NCBI GenBank assembly: GCA_018266375.1
Contig: JAFEAO010000005.1
Coordinates: 610,685-674,684 of the forward strand
DNA length: 64,000 bases
Direction of reading: 5' to 3'
Origin: Bdellovibrionales bacterium
GTDB taxonomy: Bacteria; Bdellovibrionota; UBA1018; CAIMNF01
Shown here: one piece after another, positions 16,652 through 25,505 of the stretch
Numbering within the stretch: position 1 is the first letter of the stretch
How the letters are laid out: every line of letters begins with the position of its first letter
Position numbers and translations under genes: made by a program
Notes under the pieces: generated by a model
Database searches by the model: none
Seen by the model: the letters and a program-made list of their open reading frames with translations, nothing else
What the model was told of the DNA's origin: nothing

Positions 16652-17716
16652 ATGAGTTTGGTGTTGGGTATTGAAACTTCGTGCGACGAGTGCAGCGCTT
16701 CGGTGGTGCGCACCTCGGCGCCCGCATCGACCGGTACGACTTACGAGCCGCTCAGCACGTCGACGTTTTCGCAGATCGAGCTACACATTCCGTTCGGCGG
16801 AGTGGTGCCCGAAGTGGCTTCCCGCAATCACTTGGAGCAAATCGAACCGATTGTTTTCGATGCGATGAAAAAAGCAGGCGTCGATTTTAACGCTCTCGAC
16901 GGCATCGCGGTAACGAATCGTCCGGGTTTGATCGGCGCGCTCTTGGTTGGCGTAACTGCTGCGAAGGCAGTTGCTTACGCGCGCAAGAAGCCCTTGATTC
17001 CGGTACACCACCTCGAAGGCCACCTGATGAGCGTGTTCTTGAATCAACCTAAAAAAATCGAATTCCCCGCCGTGTTTTTGCTCGTCTCGGGCGGCCATAC
17101 TAATTTGCACTGGATCGAAAAAGAGCCAGTCGAGTGGACTCTCGACGTGCTCGAGAAATCGCTCATCGGCCGCTCGACCGATGATGCCGCGGGTGAGGCG
17201 TTCGACAAGACTGCAAAGGTCATGGGTTTCCCATACCCGGGTGGAAAGTGGATCGATCAAAATTCTAAAGGCGGCGATCCCAAGGCATTCGCATTCCCGC
17301 GCGGACTCGCCAATGTCGGTAAGAACAAAGACAGTCTCGACTTTTCTTTTAGCGGCTTGAAGACCGCCGTGATGTTGCAAGTACAGCAGCTTCAAACCGA
17401 AGGCACGTTTGAAGCTGCGCGCGCCGATCTCTGCGCCTCGATCCAAGAGGCGATCTTGGATTCGCTTCTTACCAAAACTTTGTTACTCGCGAAGCAAAAG
17501 CCAACACGCTCGCTTGTTATCGTCGGCGGTGTCTCGGCTAATTCCAAACTTCGTGCACGGATGGCGAATGAATCGCCGGTTCCGGTTTACTATCCAGAGC
17601 TGCAGTATTGCACCGATAACGGCGCGATGATTGCGGCAGCAGGGGCATTGAGATTATCCCAAGGACACGGGTTGCAATCAAACGAGTTCTTGAGGTTAAA
17701 TGCCTATGCCATTTGA
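16652..17716 (+). CDS. tsaD: tRNA N6-adenosine threonylcarbamoyltransferase TsaD
   Basis: TsaD transfers the threonylcarbamoyl group to adenosine 37 of tRNAs that read ANN codons, acting with TsaB, TsaC and TsaE. The 354-residue product has GIETSCDECSASVV at the N-terminus, the metal-binding HHLEGHL motif, GRSTDDAAGEAFDK, and the ASKHA fold end motif VIVGGVSANSKLRARM. Length and motif order are normal for the family. It overlaps rsmA by about 17 bases, so the two RNA-modification genes are coupled. TsaB is not seen in the window. Confidence 0.96.
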   Translation: MSLVLGIETSCDECSASVVRTSAPASTGTTYEPLSTSTFSQIELHIPFGGVVPEVASRNHLEQIEPIVFDAMKKAGVDFNALDGIAVTNRPGLIGALLVGVTAAKAVAYARKKPLIPVHHLEGHLMSVFLNQPKKIEFPAVFLLVSGGHTNLHWIEKEPVEWTLDVLEKSLIGRSTDDAAGEAFDKTAKVMGFPYPGGKWIDQNSKGGDPKAFAFPRGLANVGKNKDSLDFSFSGLKTAVMLQVQQLQTEGTFEAARADLCASIQEAILDSLLTKTLLLAKQKPTRSLVIVGGVSANSKLRARMANESPVPVYYPELQYCTDNGAMIAAAGALRLSQGHGLQSNEFLRLNAYAI

Positions 17717-18497
17717 TAAGCGTAAGGCGTTTGGACAGCACTTCCTTCACGATCAGTCCGTCATCTCAAAAATCGTCCAAGCCGTAGCCGAGGCAACTCA
17801 AAGACATCCCGAGTGCTCGGTCCTCGAAATCGGCCCGGGAGAAGGCGCAATCACGCGTCCGCTCCTGCAAGCCCTCCCGATCGAAAAAAAGTTTTACATC
17901 GCCGAACGTGATCGCGAACTCATCGAACTCTGGAAAGGCGAGTCACGTGTCGAGAAGATTCTCGAAGGCGACTTTGCTCGCGTCGAAGACGCGACATTCT
18001 TGGGTTTTGGGCCGCTTATTGTGGTATCAAACCTGCCTTACTCCGCCGGTACGGCGATTACCGTGAGCTTGTGTGAGCGCTCAAAGCAAATCCCGGAGAT
18101 GGTCCTCATGTTCCAGGCCGAAGTCGCAAAGCGCCTTTACGCCGAGCCGTCCACACCGGATCGCGGGTCGCTCTCGCTCTACATTCAAAATGAATGGGAT
18201 GTCGAGCGCCTGATCGAGGTCAAACCCGGCGCCTTCAAACCACCGCCAAAGGTGATGTCTGAAGTCGTTACGCTCACTCGTCGCGACAAAACACGCGTCG
18301 ACGTATCTTTGCCAGAACTTCGCGATCGTTTTAGCGAGCTTCTAAAAAAATCTTTCGCCCATCGCCGCAAGATGCTTCGCGGGAACCTTTCCGCTGAACC
18401 ATATAAGAGTGCGCTAGCACGGAGCGGAGTCGATCCGACTTTGCGCGCGGAAAGCCTCACCTGGGACGATTGGACAAAACTCTGGAGTCAGCTATGA
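17700..18497 (+). CDS. rsmA: 16S rRNA adenine dimethyltransferase RsmA (KsgA)
   Basis: RsmA dimethylates two adjacent adenines in the 3'-terminal hairpin of 16S rRNA, a late step in small-subunit assembly. Motifs seen are KAFGQHFLHD at the N-terminus, the SAM-binding EIGPGEGAIT, and the catalytic SNLPYSAGT (NLPY). The C-terminal helical domain includes FAHRRKMLRGNL. At 265 residues it has normal length. Two ATGs six bases apart (17700, 17706) are both possible; it starts inside tsaD, and its stop overlaps the next start as ATGA. Confidence 0.96.
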   Translation: MPMPFDKRKAFGQHFLHDQSVISKIVQAVAEATQRHPECSVLEIGPGEGAITRPLLQALPIEKKFYIAERDRELIELWKGESRVEKILEGDFARVEDATFLGFGPLIVVSNLPYSAGTAITVSLCERSKQIPEMVLMFQAEVAKRLYAEPSTPDRGSLSLYIQNEWDVERLIEVKPGAFKPPPKVMSEVVTLTRRDKTRVDVSLPELRDRFSELLKKSFAHRRKMLRGNLSAEPYKSALARSGVDPTLRAESLTWDDWTKLWSQL

Positions 18498-19759
18498 ATT
18501 TTTCGAGCTTTACTTTTGTATTGACCGCGGTCACTACCGCCACTTTATGTACCGCCGTCGCCGAACCTTTCGCAGGCGAGCTTACCGCGCCAAGTACGCT
18601 TCACTCCGGATTGATCGGCGGTAAAAAGTACGTCATTGAAGTGGGCTTCGAGTATTTGCATCCGATGTTTCAAAATTTTTCGAACATCGTGATTGAAAAT
18701 CCGACAACATCGTCTAATTCGTCCACCGTCACCGGAGATGTTAAAAATGATTATCCCGATGCGTTTGCGCAGACGCTCAAATTCCAAATGCTTCTCGACG
18801 AAAAAAATAGGACTTCACTCTCGGTAAAAAGCTATTTGCCTCTGAACGCGCTCTCGCAGCTCGATACCGGATATATTTACCTCCCAGAGTACGTATTGTA
18901 CCGTGCCGAAGCCCAACGTCCGCGCATTCAAGTGGGCTTGGGCTCGAGTCTCTCCGATCAGATGAGGGTCGGGCTTGGAGCCGATATTGGATTCTCGGTG
19001 AGCGCCAACGCCAATGTTTTCCTTCAAAACGGATCCGGAAAATACTCCGACCAGCGCATTTCGGCAAAGCTTAAGCCCACGGTTGTTCCGCAAGCGAGCC
19101 TTCAAGTCAGCGATTATCAATTCGTCATTCGCGCGGAAAACAAAAGTAAAATGGATCTCACTACAAACGGGGGAGCACGCGTATTCAGTGGTGGGGCCGG
19201 GGTGGATTTTACTTACAACACCGAGAGTGCGTTGTTTTTTGACCCTTGGTCCTTTGAGTTGCATGGAAAGAGCGCCTTGAGTTCCAAGCTTAATCTTACC
19301 TACGGAGTGGCTTACCAACTGTGGAGCCGTTACCAGGCTCGTGCGGCAATCATCGCAAACGATATTCAAAACAACTGTAACGGTAATGCCGGTTGCTCGA
19401 CCGTATTTTCCAAAACTTTGACTCCTTCTTTTACCGCTCGAAACTTGTTCGTACCTCAAGTGGGGATCGAGATATTGAGTGGTGACGACCGTTTTGAAGT
19501 GGGTTACCGGTTCAAAGATAGTATTTTCGCGGGAGTTCCGACCGGAACGGGGAACTACCTCGACCCACCGAGGCACGATTTCTGGTTTGGAGCGACGTTC
19601 GTGCTCAAAAATGGCTGGGAGTGGGGTGCGGATTTGCAGGTTTCGCAACTTGTGGCTCAAACTGTGGTAAAATTGTCTTCAGGCGATATTGGGGGACCGG
19701 GCTACACTACATCAGGGTTTTTGATCGGTGGTGGAGCGAAATTGGTCGTCCCGTTTTAA
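18494..19759 (+). CDS. Predicted outer-membrane beta-barrel protein
   Basis: A 421-residue exported protein. The ATG chosen overlaps the rsmA stop as ATGA and gives a proper signal peptide (MNFSSFTFVLTAVTTATLCT then AVA-E). The mature part is a long series of amphipathic beta strands with Gly and aromatic girdle residues, ends in the C-terminal aromatic VPF typical of outer-membrane barrels, and resembles the FadL/transporter-like barrel group only in general. An internal pair of cysteines (NNCNGNAGCS) lies in a probable surface loop. Substrate and function unknown. Confidence 0.72.
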   Translation: MNFSSFTFVLTAVTTATLCTAVAEPFAGELTAPSTLHSGLIGGKKYVIEVGFEYLHPMFQNFSNIVIENPTTSSNSSTVTGDVKNDYPDAFAQTLKFQMLLDEKNRTSLSVKSYLPLNALSQLDTGYIYLPEYVLYRAEAQRPRIQVGLGSSLSDQMRVGLGADIGFSVSANANVFLQNGSGKYSDQRISAKLKPTVVPQASLQVSDYQFVIRAENKSKMDLTTNGGARVFSGGAGVDFTYNTESALFFDPWSFELHGKSALSSKLNLTYGVAYQLWSRYQARAAIIANDIQNNCNGNAGCSTVFSKTLTPSFTARNLFVPQVGIEILSGDDRFEVGYRFKDSIFAGVPTGTGNYLDPPRHDFWFGATFVLKNGWEWGADLQVSQLVAQTVVKLSSGDIGGPGYTTSGFLIGGGAKLVVPF

Positions 19760-19767
19760 TCTGAAAT

Positions 19768-20418
19768 ATGAAACTGGCGAAGCTGCAGAATATTATCAAG
19801 GAACACTTTCTTTCGGGGCTTCTCGTCTTGGCGCCGATCCTCATCGTCGGCATCGTGTTTCAGTGGATCTTCGGTGGTCTCCTCAGCTGGATCGAAAACG
19901 TTCCGCTTCATTGGTTCTTCGAAGACTTCGGCGGACTGGTCGTCGCGTTCGTCCGGCTCTTGATCATGTTCGGGATCATCTTCGGCGGGATCTTCGTTAT
20001 TTCGAGTGTCGGATTCTTTTCGCGCCTCTACTTCGGACGCAAGCTTTTTCAATGGCTCAAAGAGGGGATCGAAAAAATTCCGTTCTTTGGCGCCATCTAC
20101 AGCTCGCTTGATCAGCTCTTTAGCGCGATCTCGAGCAGCGGCGGCAAGCAATTCAACCGCGTTGTGTTTATCGAGTATCCGCGCAAGGAAGTGTGGGCGG
20201 TCGCTTTCGTCACGGGCGATGCCGACTTCAAAGGGATCCCTCAAGGATATATCAGTGTGTTTGTTCCGACCGTTCCGAACCCGACATCCGGGTTCCATTT
20301 GATGGTGCGTGAGAGCGAAGTCAAAGAAAGCGGACTCAAGGTCGATGAAGCGTTCAAGCTGATTTTGAGCTTGGGTGTGGCTGCTCCCCATCATGAAGAA
20401 CCGGTCATCGCACCGTAG
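19768..20418 (+). CDS. DUF502 family membrane protein
   Basis: A 216-residue inner-membrane protein of the DUF502 family. Two transmembrane segments (about 14-40 and 58-86) are followed by the conserved family region IPFFGAIYSSLDQLFSAISS, FNRVVFIEYPRKEVWAVAFV and VFVPTVPNPTSGFHLMV. The biochemical role of DUF502 proteins is not established. It lies 8 bases after a barrel-protein gene and 9 before smpB, so it shares their transcript. Confidence 0.9.
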   Translation: MKLAKLQNIIKEHFLSGLLVLAPILIVGIVFQWIFGGLLSWIENVPLHWFFEDFGGLVVAFVRLLIMFGIIFGGIFVISSVGFFSRLYFGRKLFQWLKEGIEKIPFFGAIYSSLDQLFSAISSSGGKQFNRVVFIEYPRKEVWAVAFVTGDADFKGIPQGYISVFVPTVPNPTSGFHLMVRESEVKESGLKVDEAFKLILSLGVAAPHHEEPVIAP

Positions 20419-20427
20419 GAACCGATC

Positions 20428-20910
20428 ATGGCCGAGACTACGGGACAAAAACTCATTTCCAGCAATTCCAGCGCACGAGGCGATTACTTTCTCGAGGAGT
20501 TCGTCGAGGCCGGCATCGTGCTTCAAGGCACCGAGATCAAAAGTATTCGCAACTCGGCCCCGAACTTGAAAGAATCGTTCGTCGAAGTGACGAAAAATCG
20601 CAGCGGACGACTTGAAGCTTGGCTTGTCAATCTTCACATCGGTCCGTATTCGCACGGAAACATCTGGAACCACGAACCCCGTCGCCGCCGGAAGCTGTTG
20701 TTGCACGCGCATCAAATTCGAAGGATGTTCGGTTACCTCACCCAAGACGGCAAAACGATCGTTGCTACTCGCATGTATTTCGTAAAAGGCCGCGCCAAAG
20801 TCGAGGTGGCCGTCGCTAAAGGCAAAAAGAAGGGCGACAAACGCGCCGATGATAAAAAGAGGAGTCAGAATCGCGAGATCGACCAAGCGATGAAGAGGAG
20901 AAACCGATGA
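20428..20910 (+). CDS. smpB: SsrA-binding protein SmpB
   Basis: SmpB binds tmRNA and delivers it to stalled ribosomes for trans-translation. The 160-residue product has the family core SSARGDYFLEEFVEAGIVLQ, GTEIKSIR, LHIGPYSHGN, RRRKLLLHAHQI and the long basic tail ending EIDQAMKRRNR that reaches into the decoding centre. The tmRNA gene itself is not visible in the window. The stop overlaps the next gene's start as ATGA. Confidence 0.96.
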   Translation: MAETTGQKLISSNSSARGDYFLEEFVEAGIVLQGTEIKSIRNSAPNLKESFVEVTKNRSGRLEAWLVNLHIGPYSHGNIWNHEPRRRRKLLLHAHQIRRMFGYLTQDGKTIVATRMYFVKGRAKVEVAVAKGKKKGDKRADDKKRSQNREIDQAMKRRNR

Positions 20911-21554
20911 AAAAGTTTTTTGTGTGGATGTTGTTGCTGACGGTCGCTTTGCCGGCACGAGCCGAATCTTCGGGTAGTGTTAGTCAAGGTGTCGACGTCG
21001 GCATTAATTTTCCGCATATTTACGGCATCACCTATGAACGCCTTCATAAAAGCGCCGGATGGTCGTGGGGCGTGGGACTTGGCGTGATTCCGACGATCAA
21101 CTTCACCTCGGGTTCAAGCCAGGTCGGAATCTCAAGTTTTAACTTCGATGTTCGTGGGCGTTGGCATCCTTTCTCAGGTGGGTTTTTCTTGGGCGCCGCT
21201 CTCGGGTTTCAAAACGTAAAAGGCTCAGGTGCGCAGACTATTGACGTGAGCGGTCAGCCTGTTCCGACATTGGTTGCGGTCGGGATCAACAACCTTTATC
21301 TTACTCCGCACGTTGGATGGTTGTGGGAAATCGGCCCAGTCCTCTTCGGTCTTGAGTTTGGCGAGCAACTGGGTTTCGGCGGAACGAGCACGCTTGATTT
21401 ATCGATCACCGATCCCTCGATGCAGAGTTATTTGGCGCAGGTTCAGGCGACTCAGCAGTATCAGACCTTCAAGAGAGAAGTCGAAGACGGGTTCTCCAAG
21501 CTCGGAAACTTGCAGATTTTCTACGCGGCTGTACGATTGGGGTTTGCGTTTTAG
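20907..21554 (+). CDS. Predicted outer-membrane beta-barrel protein
   Basis: A 215-residue exported protein with a signal peptide (residues 1-19, cleaved at ARA-E) and alternating strands rich in Gly and aromatics, ending in LGFAF, the aromatic C-terminal signature of outer-membrane barrels. Size suggests an eight-strand barrel. A longer helical insert (SYLAQVQATQQYQTFKREVE) precedes the last strands. It is coupled to smpB by ATGA. No specific family recognised. Confidence 0.7.
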   Translation: MKKFFVWMLLLTVALPARAESSGSVSQGVDVGINFPHIYGITYERLHKSAGWSWGVGLGVIPTINFTSGSSQVGISSFNFDVRGRWHPFSGGFFLGAALGFQNVKGSGAQTIDVSGQPVPTLVAVGINNLYLTPHVGWLWEIGPVLFGLEFGEQLGFGGTSTLDLSITDPSMQSYLAQVQATQQYQTFKREVEDGFSKLGNLQIFYAAVRLGFAF

Positions 21555-21757
21555 TTGATACTGAAGATGCCGTCGCAAGGCCCTTTGTCGCTAAAACCGA
21601 CGTTGCAAAAATAGAACAAAAACAAGCTGCGGTAACAATCTTTAAAAAATATCTCTTCTCTCCTCGTAGGGCTTTATGCGCGAGTTAGACGTTTTTTAAT
21701 ACGGTTTATAGAACGAAGTGTTCGCTACCGTTCTGGTCATATATTGAATGCTTTTTA

Positions 21758-21786
21758 TTGACAGTTTTAAATAATTGAAATATAAA
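21758..21786 (+). promoter_or_regulatory. Consensus sigma-70 promoter
   Basis: TTGACA at 21758-21763 and TATAAA at 21781-21786 are separated by exactly 17 bases. Transcription would begin about 21792-21794, only two to four bases before the ATG at 21796, so the message may be leaderless. No Shine-Dalgarno sequence is present. The rest of the 240-base gap upstream shows no other clear signal. Confidence 0.75.
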
Positions 21787-21795
21787 GCGCGCACT

Positions 21796-22236
21796 ATGGA
21801 ACTTGCAGCACTTATCGCTCTATTGATCGGAAATACGTTCGTAACTGATTGTGTACAGACCCAGGACAACGGTCACTCGGGTTTTGCACGCGACTCCATC
21901 GCTTTCGCTAAAGTCGACGGCGCTCCTGCGAACAGCCTGAAGGTTAAACTCGAGCGTAAGATGTACGCGGCTCAGGACTGTACCGGTGCTGAGACCTATA
22001 CCAGCGAGGCTCCGGGCTCAGTGGAGATCGGTGGAAAGGTTCAAAGCTTCTTTCAAAGTACAGGCGGCGAGACTGTTCTAGAAGCCGACTGGCTCTTCGA
22101 GTCCGATAACGGCAAGAAGGAGCTTGGTGCCATCGGCGTAAGCGATTCCACTAAGACCGTCCGTATTGCGCGCAATACTCCGGGTTTTAGCCGGAATACG
22201 ATGCTCAATATCATCGGGTTCAAAGGCGGTCGCTAG
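21796..22236 (+). CDS. Small exported protein, possible leaderless mRNA
   Basis: A 146-residue protein of unknown function. The ATG is chosen because the upstream TTG (21775) lies before the predicted transcription start. The N-terminus (MELAALIALLIGNTFVTDC) is hydrophobic but lacks positive charge, so export is likely yet not certain. The rest is polar with a cysteine in AAQDCTGAETY and a repeated beta pattern (SVEIGGKVQSFFQSTGGETV). It is monocistronic, behind a near-consensus promoter, and so may be abundantly made. No family recognised. Confidence 0.62.
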   Translation: MELAALIALLIGNTFVTDCVQTQDNGHSGFARDSIAFAKVDGAPANSLKVKLERKMYAAQDCTGAETYTSEAPGSVEIGGKVQSFFQSTGGETVLEADWLFESDNGKKELGAIGVSDSTKTVRIARNTPGFSRNTMLNIIGFKGGR

Positions 22237-22353
22237 CCCAAGGCGTTATCCAGAGTTTTTTAATCAGTTACTTTTGAGAAACTCCTAGACAAGTGCCCCT
22301 CAAATTGAGTAAAACAGACTGTCATTACAGCAATTTATTTAAAGAGGGTACCT

Positions 22354-22575
22354 ATGGCACGCGTGACGATTGAAGATTGTTTGGACTACGTCGAAAACAT
22401 GTATGAACTGATCCATCTTGCTACTCGTCGCTCACGTCAACTCTTTAAGGGCGCGGATCCGATCGTAAAGTGCAAAAACCGCACGATCGTGACTTCACTT
22501 CGTGAAATCGCAACCGGCAAAGTAAATCCGGTCTACAAAGGCGAGGACGAAGCTCCTCTTCCAGGCGAGTTGTAA
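22354..22575 (+). CDS. rpoZ: RNA polymerase omega subunit RpoZ
   Basis: Omega helps fold and assemble the beta-prime subunit of RNA polymerase and in many bacteria forms a (p)ppGpp site. The 73-residue product matches the family: MARVTIEDCLDYVENMYELI, LATRRSRQL, and TIVTSLREIATGKV. GAGGGTACCT provides the ribosome binding site. Neighbouring gmk or spoT genes, frequent partners elsewhere, are not here. Confidence 0.94.
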   Translation: MARVTIEDCLDYVENMYELIHLATRRSRQLFKGADPIVKCKNRTIVTSLREIATGKVNPVYKGEDEAPLPGEL

Positions 22576-22621
22576 AAATTGTCGGAACAATCCGGACACT
22601 ATGTTGTGAATAGCACTGCTA

Positions 22622-23914
22622 ATGGGGGATGGCGTGAGGATCACTTTTCTTGTAGTACTTTCCGCGGTTCTCTTTTCTCTCACATCGCAAGCTTACGTTG
22701 ATTACACTCCCAACCAGAATTTGGCTGAGGAAGTTCGGGATAACCCGTATCGAATCCTCCCGCGTAACTCGCATTACTCGCTGGCACTCGATGCCGATTT
22801 CTTCAAACCCACTTTTGTCGGTGGCGACAATTTTCTCTACTACAAATGGGACTTCTATCACGGTAACGGTTACTGGCTTACGGCCCGAGCCGAGTTCAAA
22901 CCGGTCGAAAAACTTTCGATCAATTTAAAGACCCTGATCACGCAAGGGACATCGAGTAACGGTCCGGTGTACAACGCGATGTTTGTTCCTCTCCTGGCCC
23001 TCACTTATCGTGAAGAATTGGCCGGGTTTGATTGGGAAACACGTTTAAGCGACATCGGTCGCCTCACTGTCGGTACCGGTCTCTTCATCGAGCAAAAAGA
23101 CACAATGGGCGGATACATCATGGCTCGCCGGGGGGGGTTTGCGGCGGCATTGATGGTTGACGGCACGGGGAGTTGGCGTCTCGACGGTGGCGTTGCCGCT
23201 CTCGATTTTTCTTTCTGGGACGGCATTGTCGGTGCGACTGCGTATATTCAGGAAACCGCCGCTGCAATCCAGCCTCCGGAATTTACCTGGTCGATCTACT
23301 CCAAACGTAAGATCGACAAATATTGGACTTACGGGGTTGAGGCCGCCGCAAACCAAAATACCTGGGCGGGCATGAGCTTTGTTTCCTACGATAACTGGCT
23401 TGGAGATCCTCGCGAAGCCGGATTCCACTACCTGTTAAAGCCGCAAATCCGTTATTACGGTCCGCACATCATGGGTGACCTTGCCGGGAATGTGCAACAC
23501 AACTACGTGAGCTACGAGCAAAACGACAAGCCTTTTACTAACTTTATGGACATCATGTCCTACGGCGACGACGTGATCGCTTCAGCGGCACAAGTCAATT
23601 TGGAATATGTGTTCAATATTTTCTACCGAGTCTATGCCGAGACCGAGTTTGTCCATTACAATTATCGCAAGGAGCCGGACGTGCAGATGATGTTTTTCCG
23701 CACAGGATTCAAGTTTTTTCCGTTCAAAGAGCGCCAAGATAATTTTGGTTTCATGATCGGCAACAAGTACTTGATCTCATCGAGCTCGCAAATCGATAAC
23801 AATACTTCGGGCACCGTTCGTACCTATACGGCACCCAACAACGCCGATCTTGAAAACAAGCCTTCGTTCTTGCAACAGACTTTTTTCATGATCAACTACA
23901 ACACTAAGTTGTAG
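22622..23914 (+). CDS. Predicted outer-membrane beta-barrel protein
   Basis: A 430-residue exported protein. A signal peptide (residues about 6-24, SQA-Y) precedes many amphipathic strands rich in Tyr, Trp and Phe (for example FLYYKWDFYHGNGYWLTARA), ending NYNTKL. The pattern fits a 16-18-strand outer-membrane barrel; the substrate is unknown. GTG at 22633 is an alternative start. It follows rpoZ after 46 bases. No named family is recognised, although such aromatic-rich barrels are common in Bdellovibrio-like and Fibrobacter genomes. Confidence 0.7.
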   Translation: MGDGVRITFLVVLSAVLFSLTSQAYVDYTPNQNLAEEVRDNPYRILPRNSHYSLALDADFFKPTFVGGDNFLYYKWDFYHGNGYWLTARAEFKPVEKLSINLKTLITQGTSSNGPVYNAMFVPLLALTYREELAGFDWETRLSDIGRLTVGTGLFIEQKDTMGGYIMARRGGFAAALMVDGTGSWRLDGGVAALDFSFWDGIVGATAYIQETAAAIQPPEFTWSIYSKRKIDKYWTYGVEAAANQNTWAGMSFVSYDNWLGDPREAGFHYLLKPQIRYYGPHIMGDLAGNVQHNYVSYEQNDKPFTNFMDIMSYGDDVIASAAQVNLEYVFNIFYRVYAETEFVHYNYRKEPDVQMMFFRTGFKFFPFKERQDNFGFMIGNKYLISSSSQIDNNTSGTVRTYTAPNNADLENKPSFLQQTFFMINYNTKL

Positions 23915-23933
23915 GGATTGATGGCTTCGCGGC

Positions 23934-24761
23934 CTATTTTGCGAAGCGCATGCGCTGACTACGGCGAGTGGCCGCGAGGACGGCCTTGATAAGCGTCACG
24001 CGCAAGCGGCCTTCTTCGAGAGCCATTAGGCCGTCGATCGTACAGCCTGCTGGAGTAGTGACTTCGTCTTTCAATGAGGCAGGGTGCTCACCGCGGTCAA
24101 GCACCATCTTCGCGGCACCCATCATAGTTTGGGCCGCAAGCATTGTCGCCTGTTTGCGAGAGATCCCGACCTTCACGCCAGCTTCGCTTAAGGCTTCGAT
24201 CATCAGGTAAATGTAAGCGGGCCCGCAACCACTAAGGCCAGTGACGCCGTCGAACAGGCTTTCTTCGAGAATGGTGACTTCACCGAGTTCTTTAAAAATC
24301 TTTTCAGCTTCGCGCAGGTGAGAGTCTTCACAGCGCGGACCTTTGCAGATCGCGGTGACGCCGTTTTTGATCAAGCAAGGCGTGTTGGGCATCGAGCGGA
24401 TGACGGCTGCTTTTCCACCGCTCCATTCCGAGATTTGGTCAGTCGAGATTGCGGCACAGATCGAGAGAATGAGTTGGTCAGAACGAAAGTTTTTTTGATT
24501 GGTTTGGAGCACGGCTTCGACTTGATGAGGCTTGATCGCAAGCAATACAATGTCGGCTCCTTTGATCGCCGCCGAGTTATCGGTCGAACAAGAAATTTTC
24601 AGGGAGTCGTGGACTTCTTTCGAGGATTCTTCCGATCGCGTGGTCCCGGTAATTTTATATTGGGATGCGAGTTTGGATTCCATGAGTCCTTGAGCGATCG
24701 CTTCGCCCATTTTACCCATGCCGATGATTGCGATATGCTTTGCCGAAACCGTAGCTGCCAT
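23934..24761 (-). CDS. proC: Pyrroline-5-carboxylate reductase
   Basis: ProC reduces pyrroline-5-carboxylate to proline with NAD(P)H, the last step of proline synthesis. The 275-residue product has the Rossmann motif IIGMGKMGEAIAQGL, the RSMPNTPCLIKNGVT segment, and the signature GLSGCGPAYIYLMIEALSEA followed by GVKVG and the conserved TPAGCTIDGL. Length is normal. It is convergent with the barrel-protein gene and monocistronic; its proB and proA partners are not in the window. Confidence 0.95.
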   Translation of the reverse strand: MAATVSAKHIAIIGMGKMGEAIAQGLMESKLASQYKITGTTRSEESSKEVHDSLKISCSTDNSAAIKGADIVLLAIKPHQVEAVLQTNQKNFRSDQLILSICAAISTDQISEWSGGKAAVIRSMPNTPCLIKNGVTAICKGPRCEDSHLREAEKIFKELGEVTILEESLFDGVTGLSGCGPAYIYLMIEALSEAGVKVGISRKQATMLAAQTMMGAAKMVLDRGEHPASLKDEVTTPAGCTIDGLMALEEGRLRVTLIKAVLAATRRSQRMRFAK

Positions 24762-24957
24762 AGCGTCTGCGCCTCAGATACCTATTTTGAACAGATCAGG
24801 CGACTTTTAAAAGTTTTTTATAGGTCATCGCCTGATGGAAGGCTCTTGGACGATCTCGAAAACCTCGTTCCCCGGCGACACAGTCATGCCATGGGATCTC
24901 CATAAGTATTAAGAAAAGTTTACGATATTTGGTTAGGTTTGGGTAGTATGTACTATT

Positions 24958-25491
24958 CTAATTCTTTAGGTCGATGATGAGTCGAGCGGGCTCGGAGAGG
25001 TCGAAAACCTCGGCCTTCAGTGCGCTTTTGCCTTCGAGAGTGAAGGTCCAGCGATCGTTATTGACCATCGGAATGAAGTCCACCTTGGCCAAAACTTTGG
25101 TTTTTTTGGCCGACTGTAGAGTGGCTTGGGTCGAGAAATCGAGCTTTGGTTTACCGTAAACCGTGATGTTGACTCGCTTATTGAGGTGGTCGATGTCGAC
25201 CATGTAATAAGGAGGGCGAGCGAGCCTGGATTTTTCGCCTAAGTCGTTACCGGCAAAATCCACGACGACGCGGTCATAGCCGGCAGGGTTTGAGGCGATG
25301 CGGATGTTTTGAACTCTAAAATCGGAATGAGCACGGTCGCCGCCTGTGAAAGAGCCGTCACTGATGTAGGCTCCCTTTTTTACTTTCAAGGCTTGCTTGA
25401 AACCCGAGTCGTCGAATTGAGCGCGAGCCTGGAGTGTGAGAGCCAATCCGAGAGCGATTAAAAAGAGACTGGTTTTGATTTTAAGGTTCAT
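24958..25491 (-). CDS. Exported AMIN-like domain protein
   Basis: A 177-residue periplasmic protein with a signal peptide (cleaved at ARA-Q near residue 24). The mature region has the AMIN-type beta-sandwich pattern: RVVVDFAGNDL, a PYYMVDIDHLNKRVNITVYG strand pair, and a C-terminal SEPARLIIDLKN that matches the end of AMIN domains. AMIN domains target proteins to peptidoglycan or to secretin complexes. No catalytic amidase domain follows, so it is a stand-alone binding module. It lies 14 bases after the next gene on the same strand and may be co-transcribed. Confidence 0.65.
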   Translation of the reverse strand: MNLKIKTSLFLIALGLALTLQARAQFDDSGFKQALKVKKGAYISDGSFTGGDRAHSDFRVQNIRIASNPAGYDRVVVDFAGNDLGEKSRLARPPYYMVDIDHLNKRVNITVYGKPKLDFSTQATLQSAKKTKVLAKVDFIPMVNNDRWTFTLEGKSALKAEVFDLSEPARLIIDLKN

Positions 25492-25505
25492 AAGGAAATT
25501 GTACG

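Noticed and set aside
19756..20958. 400-residue minus-strand open frame opposite DUF502 and smpB
   Set aside because: Shadow frame: DUF502 and SmpB are clear on the plus strand, and the antisense product is Asp/Arg/Glu-biased with no domain.
24318..24905. Plus-strand open frame opposite proC
   Set aside because: Antisense to a clear proC; Arg/Phe/Asp-rich shadow composition.
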